A DNA stretch of 64,000 nt from Anaerolineales bacterium (GCA_037382465.1 JARRPX010000023.1:20624-84623), one strand, 5' to 3'; numbered from the stretch's first letter, positions 25,562 through 34,046 are shown. Made by a program: numbers and translations. The notes: a model not told the origin generated them from the sequence alone.

Positions 25562-26623
25562 TTACAGCACGCCGCGCTCACGAGCCAACTGGAGCAACGT
25601 CCTTGCAAATGTAGTGGGAACCGGGGGCTGTTCCTCCTCCGGTTTGCGTTCCAACCGCATGCTCTCGGATGAACAGGTGGTCACGCACAACCCGCAGCCG
25701 ATACAGCGGTCCAGGTCGATCACCGCGACTTCATCGACCACTTCGACGGCGCCCATCTGGCAGCGTTCGACGCAGTCGCCGCAGCCGATGCACAAATCGG
25801 GATCCGATACGGCGTAAAACGGGCTGGAGACCAGGCGCGCCGGCTGGGGTTGTTTGTTCAACGTTTTCAACACCTGGCAGCAGCATCCGCAACAGCAGCA
25901 GATATTTACAATGTGTTTGGAATTGCTCGGCTGCAGCACCAAGCCCGCCTCATCGGCCCGGTCGAGGATGTCCAGCGCTTCGTCCACCGTGATGTAGCGC
26001 CCCATCCCGTTTTCGACGTAGTAATCAGCGCCGCCGCCGAATACGAGGCAGGTTTCCAGCGGCCGGCCGCATCCCTCGCCCATCATGGTATGCTCGCGTC
26101 GACAGATGCAGGGCGCCACGGCTAACTTTTCCTGCCCGCGGACCAGCTCCGCGGCATGTTCGTGAGGCAGCACTTCACGCGTCACCGAAACACTTTCGAC
26201 CACGGGAATCGTTCTCAGTTGAGGCACCTTCTCCCAAACGTTTGCCTCGAACAGATAGGGCACGTACTCGTTGAAATCGCGAATGAAGTCCACATCCAGA
26301 TCGTTGACGTGATACTCCCACATACCGACCACGAACTGCGAAGCTGCGTAGAGGGGATTCCCCTCGCGGCGGTGACGGTAGAGCAGACCCTTCTTCGCCA
26401 TCGATTCCAGGCGTTCGGCGCACAGCTCCGCGTCCATTCCGATCTTCTCCGAGATGACCTCGGGCGGCTGCGGGCGGAGGGTGAGATTGAGCGCCAACCG
26501 CGCTTCTTCCTCGTCAAACATCCTGCGTAAGATGCGCAGTTCCACGCCGGATTCGGTTTCGGGAAAACCGCCCGGCAATTTGTCCAGGAAAGCCGCCAGT
26601 TGTTTGTAAATATCTTCAGCCAT
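25562..26623 (-). CDS. 4Fe-4S ferredoxin-domain protein with N-terminal winged-helix-like part
   Basis: The 353-residue protein has an N-terminal helical part of about 90 residues that resembles a winged helix (PPEVISEKIGMDAELCAERLESMAKKGLL). A middle domain follows with APCICRREH...CGRPLETCLVFG and the Cys-rich run CCCCGCCC near residue 247. Two adjacent CxxCxxCxxxC clusters (CIGCGDCVERC, CIGCGLCVTTC) lie near residues 275 and 305. It likely carries two [4Fe-4S] clusters and possibly a third metal site. It is the first gene of a four-gene redox unit and faces a TetR gene across 262 bases. Role unknown; electron transfer is inferred. Confidence 0.88.
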   Translation of the reverse strand: MAEDIYKQLAAFLDKLPGGFPETESGVELRILRRMFDEEEARLALNLTLRPQPPEVISEKIGMDAELCAERLESMAKKGLLYRHRREGNPLYAASQFVVGMWEYHVNDLDVDFIRDFNEYVPYLFEANVWEKVPQLRTIPVVESVSVTREVLPHEHAAELVRGQEKLAVAPCICRREHTMMGEGCGRPLETCLVFGGGADYYVENGMGRYITVDEALDILDRADEAGLVLQPSNSKHIVNICCCCGCCCQVLKTLNKQPQPARLVSSPFYAVSDPDLCIGCGDCVERCQMGAVEVVDEVAVIDLDRCIGCGLCVTTCSSESMRLERKPEEEQPPVPTTFARTLLQLARERGVL

Positions 26624-26715
26624 CGCATCTCTCCTTCGGTCACTTCAATCATTTACCCTATATCGATCCGTAGAAACCGGTAACCAGATTGTAGAAGCCA
26701 TAAGGATACCCGATC

Positions 26716-26728
26716 CGTATAGTGTACG
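26716..26728. promoter_or_regulatory. possible operator in the divergent region
   Basis: CGTA-tagtg-TACG is a short inverted repeat in the gap between the ferredoxin-like gene and the TetR gene. It lies about 95 bases ahead of the leftward gene. TetR proteins usually bind palindromes in such gaps, but this one is short. Confidence 0.25.
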
Positions 26729-26885
26729 TTTTATAACACCAAACGGGCAAGCGGGAAACAGAATTTCGGCCTGTTTTTGTCCATAAAAAACGTCAGACCA
26801 GCGTCAGGGCAGACCCAGGCTTGCGCCTCGGAGGGGTGTATAGTAAGGCGCGGTCGAAAACGGCTCCAGCGAGTGGAGGTGTGAA

Positions 26886-27491
26886 ATGCAGCAAGGGGTT
26901 CCCATTTCGGAAAGGATGAACCAGCGCCTCCGCGAGCGGTTTTTCCATCTGGCAACACAACAGTTCGTCAGCCAGGGATACAAAAAGACTTCCTTCAAGG
27001 AACTCGCCCGCATTCTGGATATCGATCGTTCCACTTTACGCAGCTATTTCCCGGACAAAGAATCTTTCCTGCTCTACTTCGTGGAGCAGGAGATGGCATG
27101 TACCGTTCAAGAGGCCGAACGGATGTCCTCCTCTAAACGGCCTGCCGCAGAAAGGCTCGCTCACATTCTGGACTACCTCTGGGCGTACCTCAACGAAAAT
27201 CGAGATTTGACTTTCCTCACGGCGCGTATACTTCCCGCCTTGAGCGATTCATGCCAGGAACGCATCGCCTCCCGCCAGAGAAAATACGTTCAGATTCTTG
27301 AAAGAATCATTCGCCAGGGGATTAAGCGTGGAGAATTTCGCCGCGTAGACCCGCGCCTTGCCGCGGCCACTTTGTACGACCTCGTCATGGCGCCCTTCAC
27401 CGCCTGGCTGCTTTATGCCGACCGCGATGAGTATGAATGCGATCCCGGATCTCGCCTCGACATATTTCTGCAGGGCCTCCAGGCGGATTGA
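26886..27491 (+). CDS. TetR-family transcriptional regulator
   Basis: The 201-residue regulator has a typical N-terminal helix-turn-helix: FVSQGYKKTSFKELARILDIDRSTLRSYFPDKESFLLYF, near residues 25-60. An all-helical ligand domain follows, with FRRVDPRLAAATLYDLVMAP near residue 150. GGAGGTG precedes the ATG by about 6 bases. It is divergent from the ferredoxin/nitroreductase/radical-SAM operon and is the obvious candidate to control it and itself. Confidence 0.9.
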   Translation: MQQGVPISERMNQRLRERFFHLATQQFVSQGYKKTSFKELARILDIDRSTLRSYFPDKESFLLYFVEQEMACTVQEAERMSSSKRPAAERLAHILDYLWAYLNENRDLTFLTARILPALSDSCQERIASRQRKYVQILERIIRQGIKRGEFRRVDPRLAAATLYDLVMAPFTAWLLYADRDEYECDPGSRLDIFLQGLQAD

Positions 27492-27506
27492 GAAGCTGAG
27501 GGGTGA

Positions 27507-27974
27507 TCAGGCCTTTCGCAAGCGGGTATCGAAGGGAAACGACTGCGGTTCGCCTACAGTGATTTTGTTGAAGTCTGTATGAAGGGGGTTGAAGAGGTAC
27601 AGTTGCTCGATCGGCACGATCACGCTGGGAACGGAAAGTACCGCCGAGCGCCTTTCGTCCAACCAGCGATCGCCGATCTCGCGCAGAGCCTGCGGGGCGG
27701 GATAGCTGCGCCAATCCTGCGGTAGATTTTTACCTTCGACCACTTCCTGCAGCGCATCATCAAATTCTACCTGGATGAGGACATAATCCGACATGATCAC
27801 CACGAATTCGAGGTGTGCCAGAATCTCCAGCATCGCCAGTGAGGCATGTTCGGCAGTGTACACCACGGGCCGACCTGGGCTGTTCCAGCGCCCACCGTAC
27901 AGGCGTGCGCCTTCCCCGCTGAACGCCCCCTCACGGAAATGCAGTTTGACGATTCGCCAGGAATGCAGCTTCAC
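27507..27974 (-). CDS. RES-domain toxin
   Basis: The 155-residue protein has the RES signature: Arg/Tyr/Gly in GARLYGGRWNSPGRPVVYTAE near residue 22 and the Glu/Ser pair in SLAMLEILAHLE. RES toxins (MbcT-like) break down or modify NAD+ in the cytosol. Its ATG overlaps the antitoxin stop by four bases, as usual for this class. The 3' end faces the TetR gene. Confidence 0.92.
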   Translation of the reverse strand: MKLHSWRIVKLHFREGAFSGEGARLYGGRWNSPGRPVVYTAEHASLAMLEILAHLEFVVIMSDYVLIQVEFDDALQEVVEGKNLPQDWRSYPAPQALREIGDRWLDERRSAVLSVPSVIVPIEQLYLFNPLHTDFNKITVGEPQSFPFDTRLRKA

Positions 27975-28441
27975 GAGAACACGCCGTGCTCGAGGCGTCC
28001 GATGAGCTTCTCGACCTCCCGCGCCCCGATTTCAGTGCGGGCCATATCCAGCGGCGTCTCTCCGCCAAGAGCACTATTCTTCGCCCGCAACCATTTGAGC
28101 GCACCTTCGTGGTTCCCCTCGAAAAGCTCGAGCGAGGTGTGCAGCACGCGCGAGAATCGCAAGAGGCGTTCGGATTCGTCGGGAGGCAGTTTTCCCTCAT
28201 GCTTGCGCCTTGAAAGCGTACGCCGAGGAATCTGCAGTAAATCTGCGAGTTCCGAAATCGACAACTCGAGCTGACCCTGCAGTTCCTCGAAAGCCTGATA
28301 CGAAAAACCCTCTTCGATTTCGCCGATCAGCTCCAAGGTGTTGTTCGCATTAACACCCAACTTGCTCGCATAGGGAATCGCTGCCGTGGTTTTGCGCTTC
28401 CTCGCGCCGCGCTTCTTCATCGAAGCTGCCTGGGTTGCCAT
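27971..28441 (-). CDS. Xre/MbcA-type antitoxin with DUF2384 domain
   Basis: The 156-residue protein has a basic N-terminus, a helix-turn-helix (SISELADLLQIPRRTLSRRKHEGKL) near residue 78, and the C-terminal DUF2384 part with ALKWLRAKNSALGGETPLDMART, in which the terminal segment plugs the RES active site. I start at 28441, with AAAGGAAAG upstream; an earlier in-frame ATG at 28486 overlaps the promoter. It neutralises the toxin and should repress the operon through the palindrome upstream. Confidence 0.92.
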   Translation of the reverse strand: MATQAASMKKRGARKRKTTAAIPYASKLGVNANNTLELIGEIEEGFSYQAFEELQGQLELSISELADLLQIPRRTLSRRKHEGKLPPDESERLLRFSRVLHTSLELFEGNHEGALKWLRAKNSALGGETPLDMARTEIGAREVEKLIGRLEHGVFS

Positions 28442-28480
28442 GGCGATCTTTCCTTTCACCAGAACACGTTCGTGCCATTT

Positions 28481-28515
28481 AGCCAAATTATACTGGCCAT
28501 TTGGCTCGCGCGCAA
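28481..28515 (-). promoter_or_regulatory. toxin-antitoxin promoter with operator
   Basis: Reading leftward, TTGCGC (28515-28510) and TATAAT (28492-28487) are 17 bases apart. The -10 element lies inside a perfect inverted repeat, AGCCAAAT (28481-28488 on the plus strand) and ATTTGGCT (28499-28506). A third copy of the half-site core, CCATTT, is adjacent. The start point would be near 28480, about 40 bases before the antitoxin ATG. Confidence 0.75.
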
Positions 28516-28591
28516 GCGGTTGTACGAGGATGGGCGAGGTCGCTCGCAGGACTTGCGCTCACGGCAGGCTCAGCAGAAAATGGAGAGTACC

Positions 28592-29128
28592 ATGAAACGT
28601 CGTGGGCCGGATCGAACGACATTGTTCCTCATTGCGGTGGTCATCGCGCTTGCGGGCCTCGCATGGCTTCGCGGTGGCTTTCCCCTTCTCGTGGAAGGAT
28701 TGTCCAACGGCGCAAGCGAACTGCAGCGGGTTACACCGCTGCTCTTGGCCGCCTTTCTCATCGCCGGATTGACCCAGGTGCTGGTCTCGCGCCAGGTCAT
28801 CGAACGCTGGTTGGGTTCGCAATCCGGATGGCGCGGGATCCTCCTGGCATGCCTGGGCGGTGCGCTGATCCCCGGCGGGCCGTACGTGTACTACCCCATC
28901 GCCGGTTCCCTGCTGCATTCCGGCGCCGGGCTGGGCGTGTTGATCGCTTTCATCAGCGCCAAAAACTTGTGGTCGGTCACGCGCCTGCCTTACGAATTCG
29001 CTTTGTTGGGACCCCGCCTCACGTTGATCCGTTATGCCGCCACATTCATACTGCCGCCCATATTCGGTTTCGCCGCAGAGGCCCTCTTCGGGCCGAGAAT
29101 CGAAAGCATTCGCGAGGCGATGCGATGA
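28592..29128 (+). CDS. half-size DUF318-type permease, first of a pair
   Basis: The 178-residue protein has four or five helices and the motif GGALIPGGPYVYYPIAGSLLHSGAGLGVL near residue 92, which corresponds to one half of a DUF318/ArsP-type permease. The ATG at 28592 has TGGAGAG upstream. Its stop overlaps the start of the second half-gene as ATGA. It is divergent from the toxin-antitoxin genes. The two halves probably assemble into one transporter; the substrate is unknown. Confidence 0.8.
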   Translation: MKRRGPDRTTLFLIAVVIALAGLAWLRGGFPLLVEGLSNGASELQRVTPLLLAAFLIAGLTQVLVSRQVIERWLGSQSGWRGILLACLGGALIPGGPYVYYPIAGSLLHSGAGLGVLIAFISAKNLWSVTRLPYEFALLGPRLTLIRYAATFILPPIFGFAAEALFGPRIESIREAMR

Positions 29129-29613
29129 TTCAATCCACGCTGATCATGGTCGGGATCGCCCTGGCGATGTGGATCTACGCTCACAGCCGCGACGATGACA
29201 GCGCCCGACGCGGGGTAAGTGTAGGCTGGCAGACGTTGAAACGAACACTGCTGCTTCTGCTGATCGCCTTCGCCATCGTCGGGTACGTCGAGGTGCTGGC
29301 CCCGCAGGATCTGGTCCGCACCTGGATCGGACCGAATTCCGGGTTGCGCGGCGTTTTGATCGGAACCATCGCCGGCATGCTGCTCCCCGGAGGTCCCTAC
29401 GTCGTTTTCCCGCTCATCGGCGCGCTCTACCAAAACGGCGCCGGACTCGGCCCCACGCTGGCGATGATCACCTCCTGGGCCGCCCTGGCCTTGTTGACCG
29501 TGTCTTTCGAACTGCCCTTCCTGGGATGGCGTTTCAGCGTGCTGCGTTTGAGCCTCGGGCTGTTCGCCCCCATCCTCGTCGGATTGTTGGGATGGCTCGC
29601 CTTCGCCGGATAA
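29125..29613 (+). CDS. half-size DUF318-type permease, second of a pair
   Basis: This 162-residue protein starts MIQSTLIMVGIALAMW and has the matching motif IAGMLLPGGPYVVFPLIGALYQNGAGLGPTL near residue 90, clearly related to the previous gene. The two share the PGGPYV and GAGLG elements at the same spacing. It overlaps the first half by 4 bases. A complex of the two would give the usual two-fold permease. Confidence 0.8.
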   Translation: MIQSTLIMVGIALAMWIYAHSRDDDSARRGVSVGWQTLKRTLLLLLIAFAIVGYVEVLAPQDLVRTWIGPNSGLRGVLIGTIAGMLLPGGPYVVFPLIGALYQNGAGLGPTLAMITSWAALALLTVSFELPFLGWRFSVLRLSLGLFAPILVGLLGWLAFAG

Positions 29614-29790
29614 TGGACGACAGCCGCGGATATCCGGCCACTCGAACCCGCCACCGAAAAGGGCGAAGTGAAGAATCATTTCTTCATTCCCTTCGCCGCG
29701 GCTTTCCGGTATTTCCAGATTTTCAGAGATCGAGTATTCTTACGAAACAACGCAAGTGGACGACGTCGTGATCGTTGAGAGGGAGCAGCT

Positions 29791-30477
29791 ATGCAAGCGA
29801 TCGTGATCGCCACGAATCTGGATGAGAAAGAGATATTCACATTCCTGATCCGAAGAGCAGGATTGGCTGTTGCATCCAGTTCCGATTACCAACGCGTGCT
29901 GAAAAACTGGACCGACCACCCGGCGGACATCATCATCCTGGCTCTTCAGGAAGATATGGATCCCATCGCAATCGTGGAGCAAGTTCGCGACGTGACCCAA
30001 GTTCCACTCCTGCTGATCACGGAGCCACTCTCGGAGGACACCTTTTGTACGCTGCTGGAGAACAGCGTAGACGTTCTCCTCCAGCGCCCTCTCTCGCCTC
30101 GGATCCTGACCGCTCAGGTCCACTCGCTCTCTCGCCGCTCCGCCTCCGTACCCAGTTTCGTTCTGCCCAGTCTCGAGTTGGAGAACATCCTCCTGGATAC
30201 ATCCACACGGACCGTCAGCGTCCACGGCCAGGAACCCCGGCGCCTCACACAATTGGAATTCCGCCTGTTGTTCACTCTGATGACCAACCGCGGGCAAGTC
30301 GTCCCCACGGATATTATCATCGAACGCGTATGGGGTTACGCCGGAGAAGGGAATCACGATCTGGTACGCGGGTTGATCAGTCGCCTGCGGCGGAAAATCG
30401 AATCCGGCACCGGCGAGCATGAATTCATTGAAACGATCGCCGGTGTTGGCTATCGCTTCATTGCGGAAACCCTCTAG
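29791..30477 (+). CDS. OmpR-type winged-helix regulator with degenerate receiver
   Basis: The 228-residue protein keeps the response-regulator layout but lacks the key receiver residues. Where the phosphoacceptor Asp is expected the sequence reads DIIILALQED, and the conserved Lys region reads LLQRPLSPRIL. The C-terminal half (130-228) is an intact Trans_reg_C winged helix with LTQLEFRLLFTLM and GYRFIAETL. It has its own GAGGGAG ribosome site and no histidine kinase beside it. It is probably phosphorylation-independent; targets are unknown. Confidence 0.88.
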   Translation: MQAIVIATNLDEKEIFTFLIRRAGLAVASSSDYQRVLKNWTDHPADIIILALQEDMDPIAIVEQVRDVTQVPLLLITEPLSEDTFCTLLENSVDVLLQRPLSPRILTAQVHSLSRRSASVPSFVLPSLELENILLDTSTRTVSVHGQEPRRLTQLEFRLLFTLMTNRGQVVPTDIIIERVWGYAGEGNHDLVRGLISRLRRKIESGTGEHEFIETIAGVGYRFIAETL

Positions 30478-30697
30478 ACAATCTCATCGGATCATTCTGG
30501 TAATGACTATCGGTTCTGTTGCTTCGTCAAGGCCATAACGACGAACCCTCATTCCGCAAATCTCAATCCACTCGTACGGCTTCACCTGCCCTTCCCCTAA
30601 GTGAAATGCCGTAAAAGAAACCTGATTTCACATATGTTTAATGCAGCATTTGAATGACCTTTACACTGCCGTTGATTACGCTTTGACCTCGAGATCG

Positions 30698-30919
30698 ATG
30701 ATGAAGACGATGCAAGCTGATTGCCCAACGTGTTCCGAAGCCGTACGTTTGAGCGGAACGCCGATCATCGGACAACGAATCACATGCCCGAGGTGCCGCG
30801 ACGAACTCGAGATAACCGATCTAACCCCGGTTCGCTTGATGAGCACATGCGGTGACATTCTGGAAAATCCGTCTTTTTCCTTTCGTCCCACATCTCCAAG
30901 AAACCGTCCGGGCAGATGA
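30698..30919 (+). CDS. LysW-like zinc-ribbon protein (1)
   Basis: The product of about 73 residues has two zinc knuckles, CPTC and CPRC, in ADCPTCSEAVRLSGTPIIGQRITC followed by RCRDELEITDLTPVRL. This is the fold and spacing of LysW/amino-group carrier proteins. However, it lacks the acidic C-terminus ending in Glu (EDWGE type) on which LysW carries its amino acid; the tail here is basic and Pro-rich. It may thus be a stand-alone zinc ribbon. The start at 30698 is uncertain because the ribosome site is weak; an ATG at 30641 is open in frame. Confidence 0.6.
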   Translation: MMKTMQADCPTCSEAVRLSGTPIIGQRITCPRCRDELEITDLTPVRLMSTCGDILENPSFSFRPTSPRNRPGR

Positions 30920-31058
30920 TCTTACCAGTTGACTTGAACTTAACAACCGGCTCATCGACGGAGCATCAGCGTATCGGAAAGCAGCAGGGCGAGATATGCC
31001 ACGTGAAGTAAATCTGCATTTTGCTTCACGGGCAGAATGGTTGGAAAGAAAAAATAGA

Positions 31059-31289
31059 ATGATGTCGATCAAAGCTATTTGTCCTGAATGCGACGTCGAA
31101 ATCGCATTTTCTACACAGCCGACGCTCGGGCAGTGTGTGATCTGTGCGAACTGTCAGTCCGCCATGACGATCAAGCAATTGAATCCGATCGTGCTGGATT
31201 GGGCTTTCTTGGCACCGCTAGAGCCTGCAAGAATACACCCGAATCCATCGGTGCCCAATCACCCAGAGCAATTCAAGAAACAATCCTGA
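31059..31289 (+). CDS. LysW-like zinc-ribbon protein (2)
   Basis: The product of about 76 residues opens MMSIKAICPECDVEIAF and continues to a second CANC knuckle and KQLNPIVLDWAFLAP. The -LxPxxLDWA- end strongly recalls LysW proteins, but the acidic EDWGE-type tail is replaced by a Pro/His/Lys-rich tail. It is a paralogue of the gene 140 bases upstream. A longer start at 30996 with AGGGCGAG upstream is possible. The pair lies ahead of greA and an ATP-grasp fusion. Confidence 0.65.
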   Translation: MMSIKAICPECDVEIAFSTQPTLGQCVICANCQSAMTIKQLNPIVLDWAFLAPLEPARIHPNPSVPNHPEQFKKQS

Positions 31290-31409
31290 TTTATCAAGTT
31301 TGTGGCAATCGAGGTCCTCGCTTGCAAGCCGGTTCAAGCAAGGATCATGTTACACGGCAGCCTAATACTGCAGCGCGAAAACTCGAAAGCTGCGGAGGTA
31401 GGAGAAACG

Positions 31410-31889
31410 ATGAAATCGTCCCCTCTTAAAGTCCTATACATGACGCCAGAAGGCCACGCCAAATTGGAGCAGGAACTAGAGCGCTTGCGCACCGTTCGCC
31501 GCTCCGAAGTGGCGCGCAGAATCCACGAGGCGATAGAAGAAGGTGGAGAGCTGGAAGAAAACGCCGCCTATGAGGTTGCGAAAACCGAGCAGGCTTTCCT
31601 CGAAGGCCGCATTCAGGAAATCGAAAAGAAACTTGCCCGCGCGAGCATCGTTGCCCCTGGAGAACCAACTGGCGTCGCTAAAATTGGCAGCCTCGTCGTG
31701 ATCCAGCAATTGGACCAGGCTCCGCAGACCTATTCGATCGTCGGTTCGACGGAGGCCGATCCGCGTCACGGAAAAATATCCTGGGAGTCTCCTCTCGGGC
31801 AGGCATTGCTGAATCATCGGGAAGGAGAAGAAATCGAATACAAGGCGCCGGATGGAACTTTTCGATGCAAAATACTCAAGATCCAATGA
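31410..31889 (+). CDS. greA: transcription elongation factor GreA
   Basis: The 159-residue protein has the coiled-coil N-terminal domain with the acidic tip (EGGELEENAAYEVAKTEQAFLEGRI, near residue 45) and the C-terminal FKBP-like domain (ISWESPLGQALLNHREGEEIEY). GreA rescues backtracked RNA polymerase. GGAGGTAGGAG precedes the ATG. Upstream in-frame codons are untypical. Some GreA paralogues act on other targets, and the odd neighbourhood leaves that open. Confidence 0.9.
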   Translation: MKSSPLKVLYMTPEGHAKLEQELERLRTVRRSEVARRIHEAIEEGGELEENAAYEVAKTEQAFLEGRIQEIEKKLARASIVAPGEPTGVAKIGSLVVIQQLDQAPQTYSIVGSTEADPRHGKISWESPLGQALLNHREGEEIEYKAPDGTFRCKILKIQ

Positions 31890-32018
31890 GTTGCTGTACT
31901 GGCGCAAGGAACAAATTTACACGTGTTTTCCATAGCAACAACACACCTTTTCAACATCCGCGAATTAAGATTCGACACAGAATTTACAGGGTGCGAGGAA
32001 GAGGCAAAGGTGAAAAAG

Positions 32019-33974
32019 ATGAGCAATTCCAAGAAAAATGACAAACCTCCCCAGCACAGTTCTACGAACGGTAGACAAATTACACTAAAGGCGCTCGGTC
32101 CGGTCAGCGACCTGGAATCTCACGTGCCCACCGACTGGTGGCGTCGCATCTTCACCTCGCTCTACATCAAAACCGACGCCGATGTGATCGCCGATGATCG
32201 CATCACGGCCGGCGAGGTCGACACGCTGCTGGAAATTCTCCAGCCCACACCCGAAACACACATCCTCGATCTGTGCTGCGGCCAGGGCCGCCATACTTTG
32301 GAGTTTCACCGCCGCGGGTACACCCAGGTCGAAGGATTGGATCGCTCCCGCTATCTCGTTCAAAAAGCCAAAAAGCAAGCCCGCAGCGAAAGCTTGACGG
32401 CTCACTTTCGCGAGGGCGATGCGCGCAAGACGCCTTACGGCGACGACGTCTTCGAAGTGGTCATGATTCTGGGCAACAGCTTCGGATACTTCGAATCCGT
32501 GCAGGATGACCTGCTCGTGCTGCAAGACGTTTTCCGCATTCTCAAGCCGGAGGGGACCTTGCTGCTCGATCTCGCCGACGGAGAATTCCTCAGAAGCAAT
32601 TACGAGCCGCGCTCGTGGGAATGGGCGGATAAAAAATTATTCGTCTGCCGGGAACGAGAACTTTCATCAGATGGACAGCGCCTGATCACGCGCGAGATCA
32701 TCAATCACACCGAGAAGGGGGTTATCGCGGACCAGTTCTATGCCGAAAGACTTTATTCCCGGGAATCGATCACACGCCTGCTCCAGGATGCGGGTTTCTC
32801 GAACATCGAACATCTCGAAGGTTTCACTCCATCCTCGACGCGAAACCAGGATCTGGGCATGATGGCGCAGCGGATTTTGCTCACCTGCAACGTTCCGAAA
32901 AAATTTTCACTGTTTACGGCCGGCGTTCCCAGCGATGTACACGATCTGGTCGTTATCATGGGAGACCCTCGCAAAATCGACACGATCAAACCGGATTTAA
33001 TCTTCGACGAGGATGACTTTCACACCATCGATGAGCTCAAATCTGCGCTTGAAGTGAATAATCACAGACAGTACACCTTCCTCGATGATCACGATAACTT
33101 GATCGATGACCTGCGCGATCTACGCCAGCGAACCGATCTCGTACTCAATCTTTGTGATGAGGGTTTCGAGAACGACCCGCACAAAGAACTTCACGTTCCT
33201 GCGCTGCTGGAAATGCTGCAGATCCCTTACACGGGCGGCGGACCGCAATGTCTGGCGTATTGTTACGATAAATCGTTGGTTCGGGGTATCGCCAAGGAGA
33301 TGAACATCCCGGTTCCAGATGGTTTGCTGCTGAACGCGAACGACAGCACCATCGACCTGCCGATGCACTTCCCCGTGATCATCAAGCCCAACTTCGGCGA
33401 TTCCAGCTTCGGTATCATCCAGGATTCCGTGGCGCAAACACCGGAAGAGTTGATCGATGCCGTGGTGCAAATACGCCGCAGGTTCGGCTACGACCAGCCG
33501 GTCTTGGTGGAAGAATTCCTGCAGGGAAAGGACCTCAGCGTCGGGATCATCGGAAATCCGCCCCAAGAGTACACCATTCTTCCCATCGTCGAGGAGGATT
33601 ATTCTGTTCTTCCCGAGGGGCTGCCGCATTTGTGCGGGTATGAAGCCAAGTGGATGCCCGATTCGCCCTATTGGAACCTGCGCTCGATTCCGGCCGAGTT
33701 GTCCGAACCCGCGCGCAACGTGCTTGAAGATGCAAGCGTCCGGCTCTTCGTTCGCCTGGAATGTCGAGATTATGCGCGTTTCGATTGGCGCCTCGACTCC
33801 GAGGGGAATCCCCACCTGCTCGAAGTCAACCCGAACCCCGGCTGGTGCTGGGACGGGCATCTGGCCAAGATGGCCCATATCGCAGGCTTGTCCTACGCCG
33901 ACATGCTGGAAGCGATCATCTCCGCGGCTGCCACGAGGTTGGGCATCATCACCACCCGGCCAGTTCCAGCCTGA
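32019..33974 (+). CDS. fused SAM-dependent methyltransferase and D-Ala-D-Ala-ligase-type ATP-grasp enzyme
   Basis: The 651-residue protein has two catalytic modules. Residues about 45-285 form a class I methyltransferase, with ILDLCCGQGRHTLEF as motif I and VMILGNSFGYFES as motif IV. Residues about 305-640 form an ATP-grasp ligase of the D-Ala-D-Ala ligase family, with LNLCDEG, PYTGGGPQCLAYCYDK, VIIKPNFGDSSFGI, VEEFLQGKDLSVG and the metal-binding HLLEVNPNPGWCWDGH near residue 605. The ATG has AAAGGTG 6 bases upstream. It probably makes an amide bond to an amino acid or peptide and methylates a substrate; the identity is unknown. A perfect terminator follows. Confidence 0.88.
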   Translation: MSNSKKNDKPPQHSSTNGRQITLKALGPVSDLESHVPTDWWRRIFTSLYIKTDADVIADDRITAGEVDTLLEILQPTPETHILDLCCGQGRHTLEFHRRGYTQVEGLDRSRYLVQKAKKQARSESLTAHFREGDARKTPYGDDVFEVVMILGNSFGYFESVQDDLLVLQDVFRILKPEGTLLLDLADGEFLRSNYEPRSWEWADKKLFVCRERELSSDGQRLITREIINHTEKGVIADQFYAERLYSRESITRLLQDAGFSNIEHLEGFTPSSTRNQDLGMMAQRILLTCNVPKKFSLFTAGVPSDVHDLVVIMGDPRKIDTIKPDLIFDEDDFHTIDELKSALEVNNHRQYTFLDDHDNLIDDLRDLRQRTDLVLNLCDEGFENDPHKELHVPALLEMLQIPYTGGGPQCLAYCYDKSLVRGIAKEMNIPVPDGLLLNANDSTIDLPMHFPVIIKPNFGDSSFGIIQDSVAQTPEELIDAVVQIRRRFGYDQPVLVEEFLQGKDLSVGIIGNPPQEYTILPIVEEDYSVLPEGLPHLCGYEAKWMPDSPYWNLRSIPAELSEPARNVLEDASVRLFVRLECRDYARFDWRLDSEGNPHLLEVNPNPGWCWDGHLAKMAHIAGLSYADMLEAIISAAATRLGIITTRPVPA

Positions 33975-34009
33975 GACAAAACCAGGCGATGGTGAATCCA
34001 GGTGAAAAG

Positions 34010-34046
34010 AAATTCGGCGGATCAACCTTCACGATCCGCCGAATTT
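34010..34046. terminator. bidirectional terminator between convergent genes
   Basis: AAATTCGGCGGATC (34010-34023) and GATCCGCCGAATTT (34033-34046) form a perfect 14-bp stem with a 9-base loop. The A/T ends supply a U-run in both directions. It lies between the ATP-grasp fusion and the DUF5667 gene. Confidence 0.85.
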
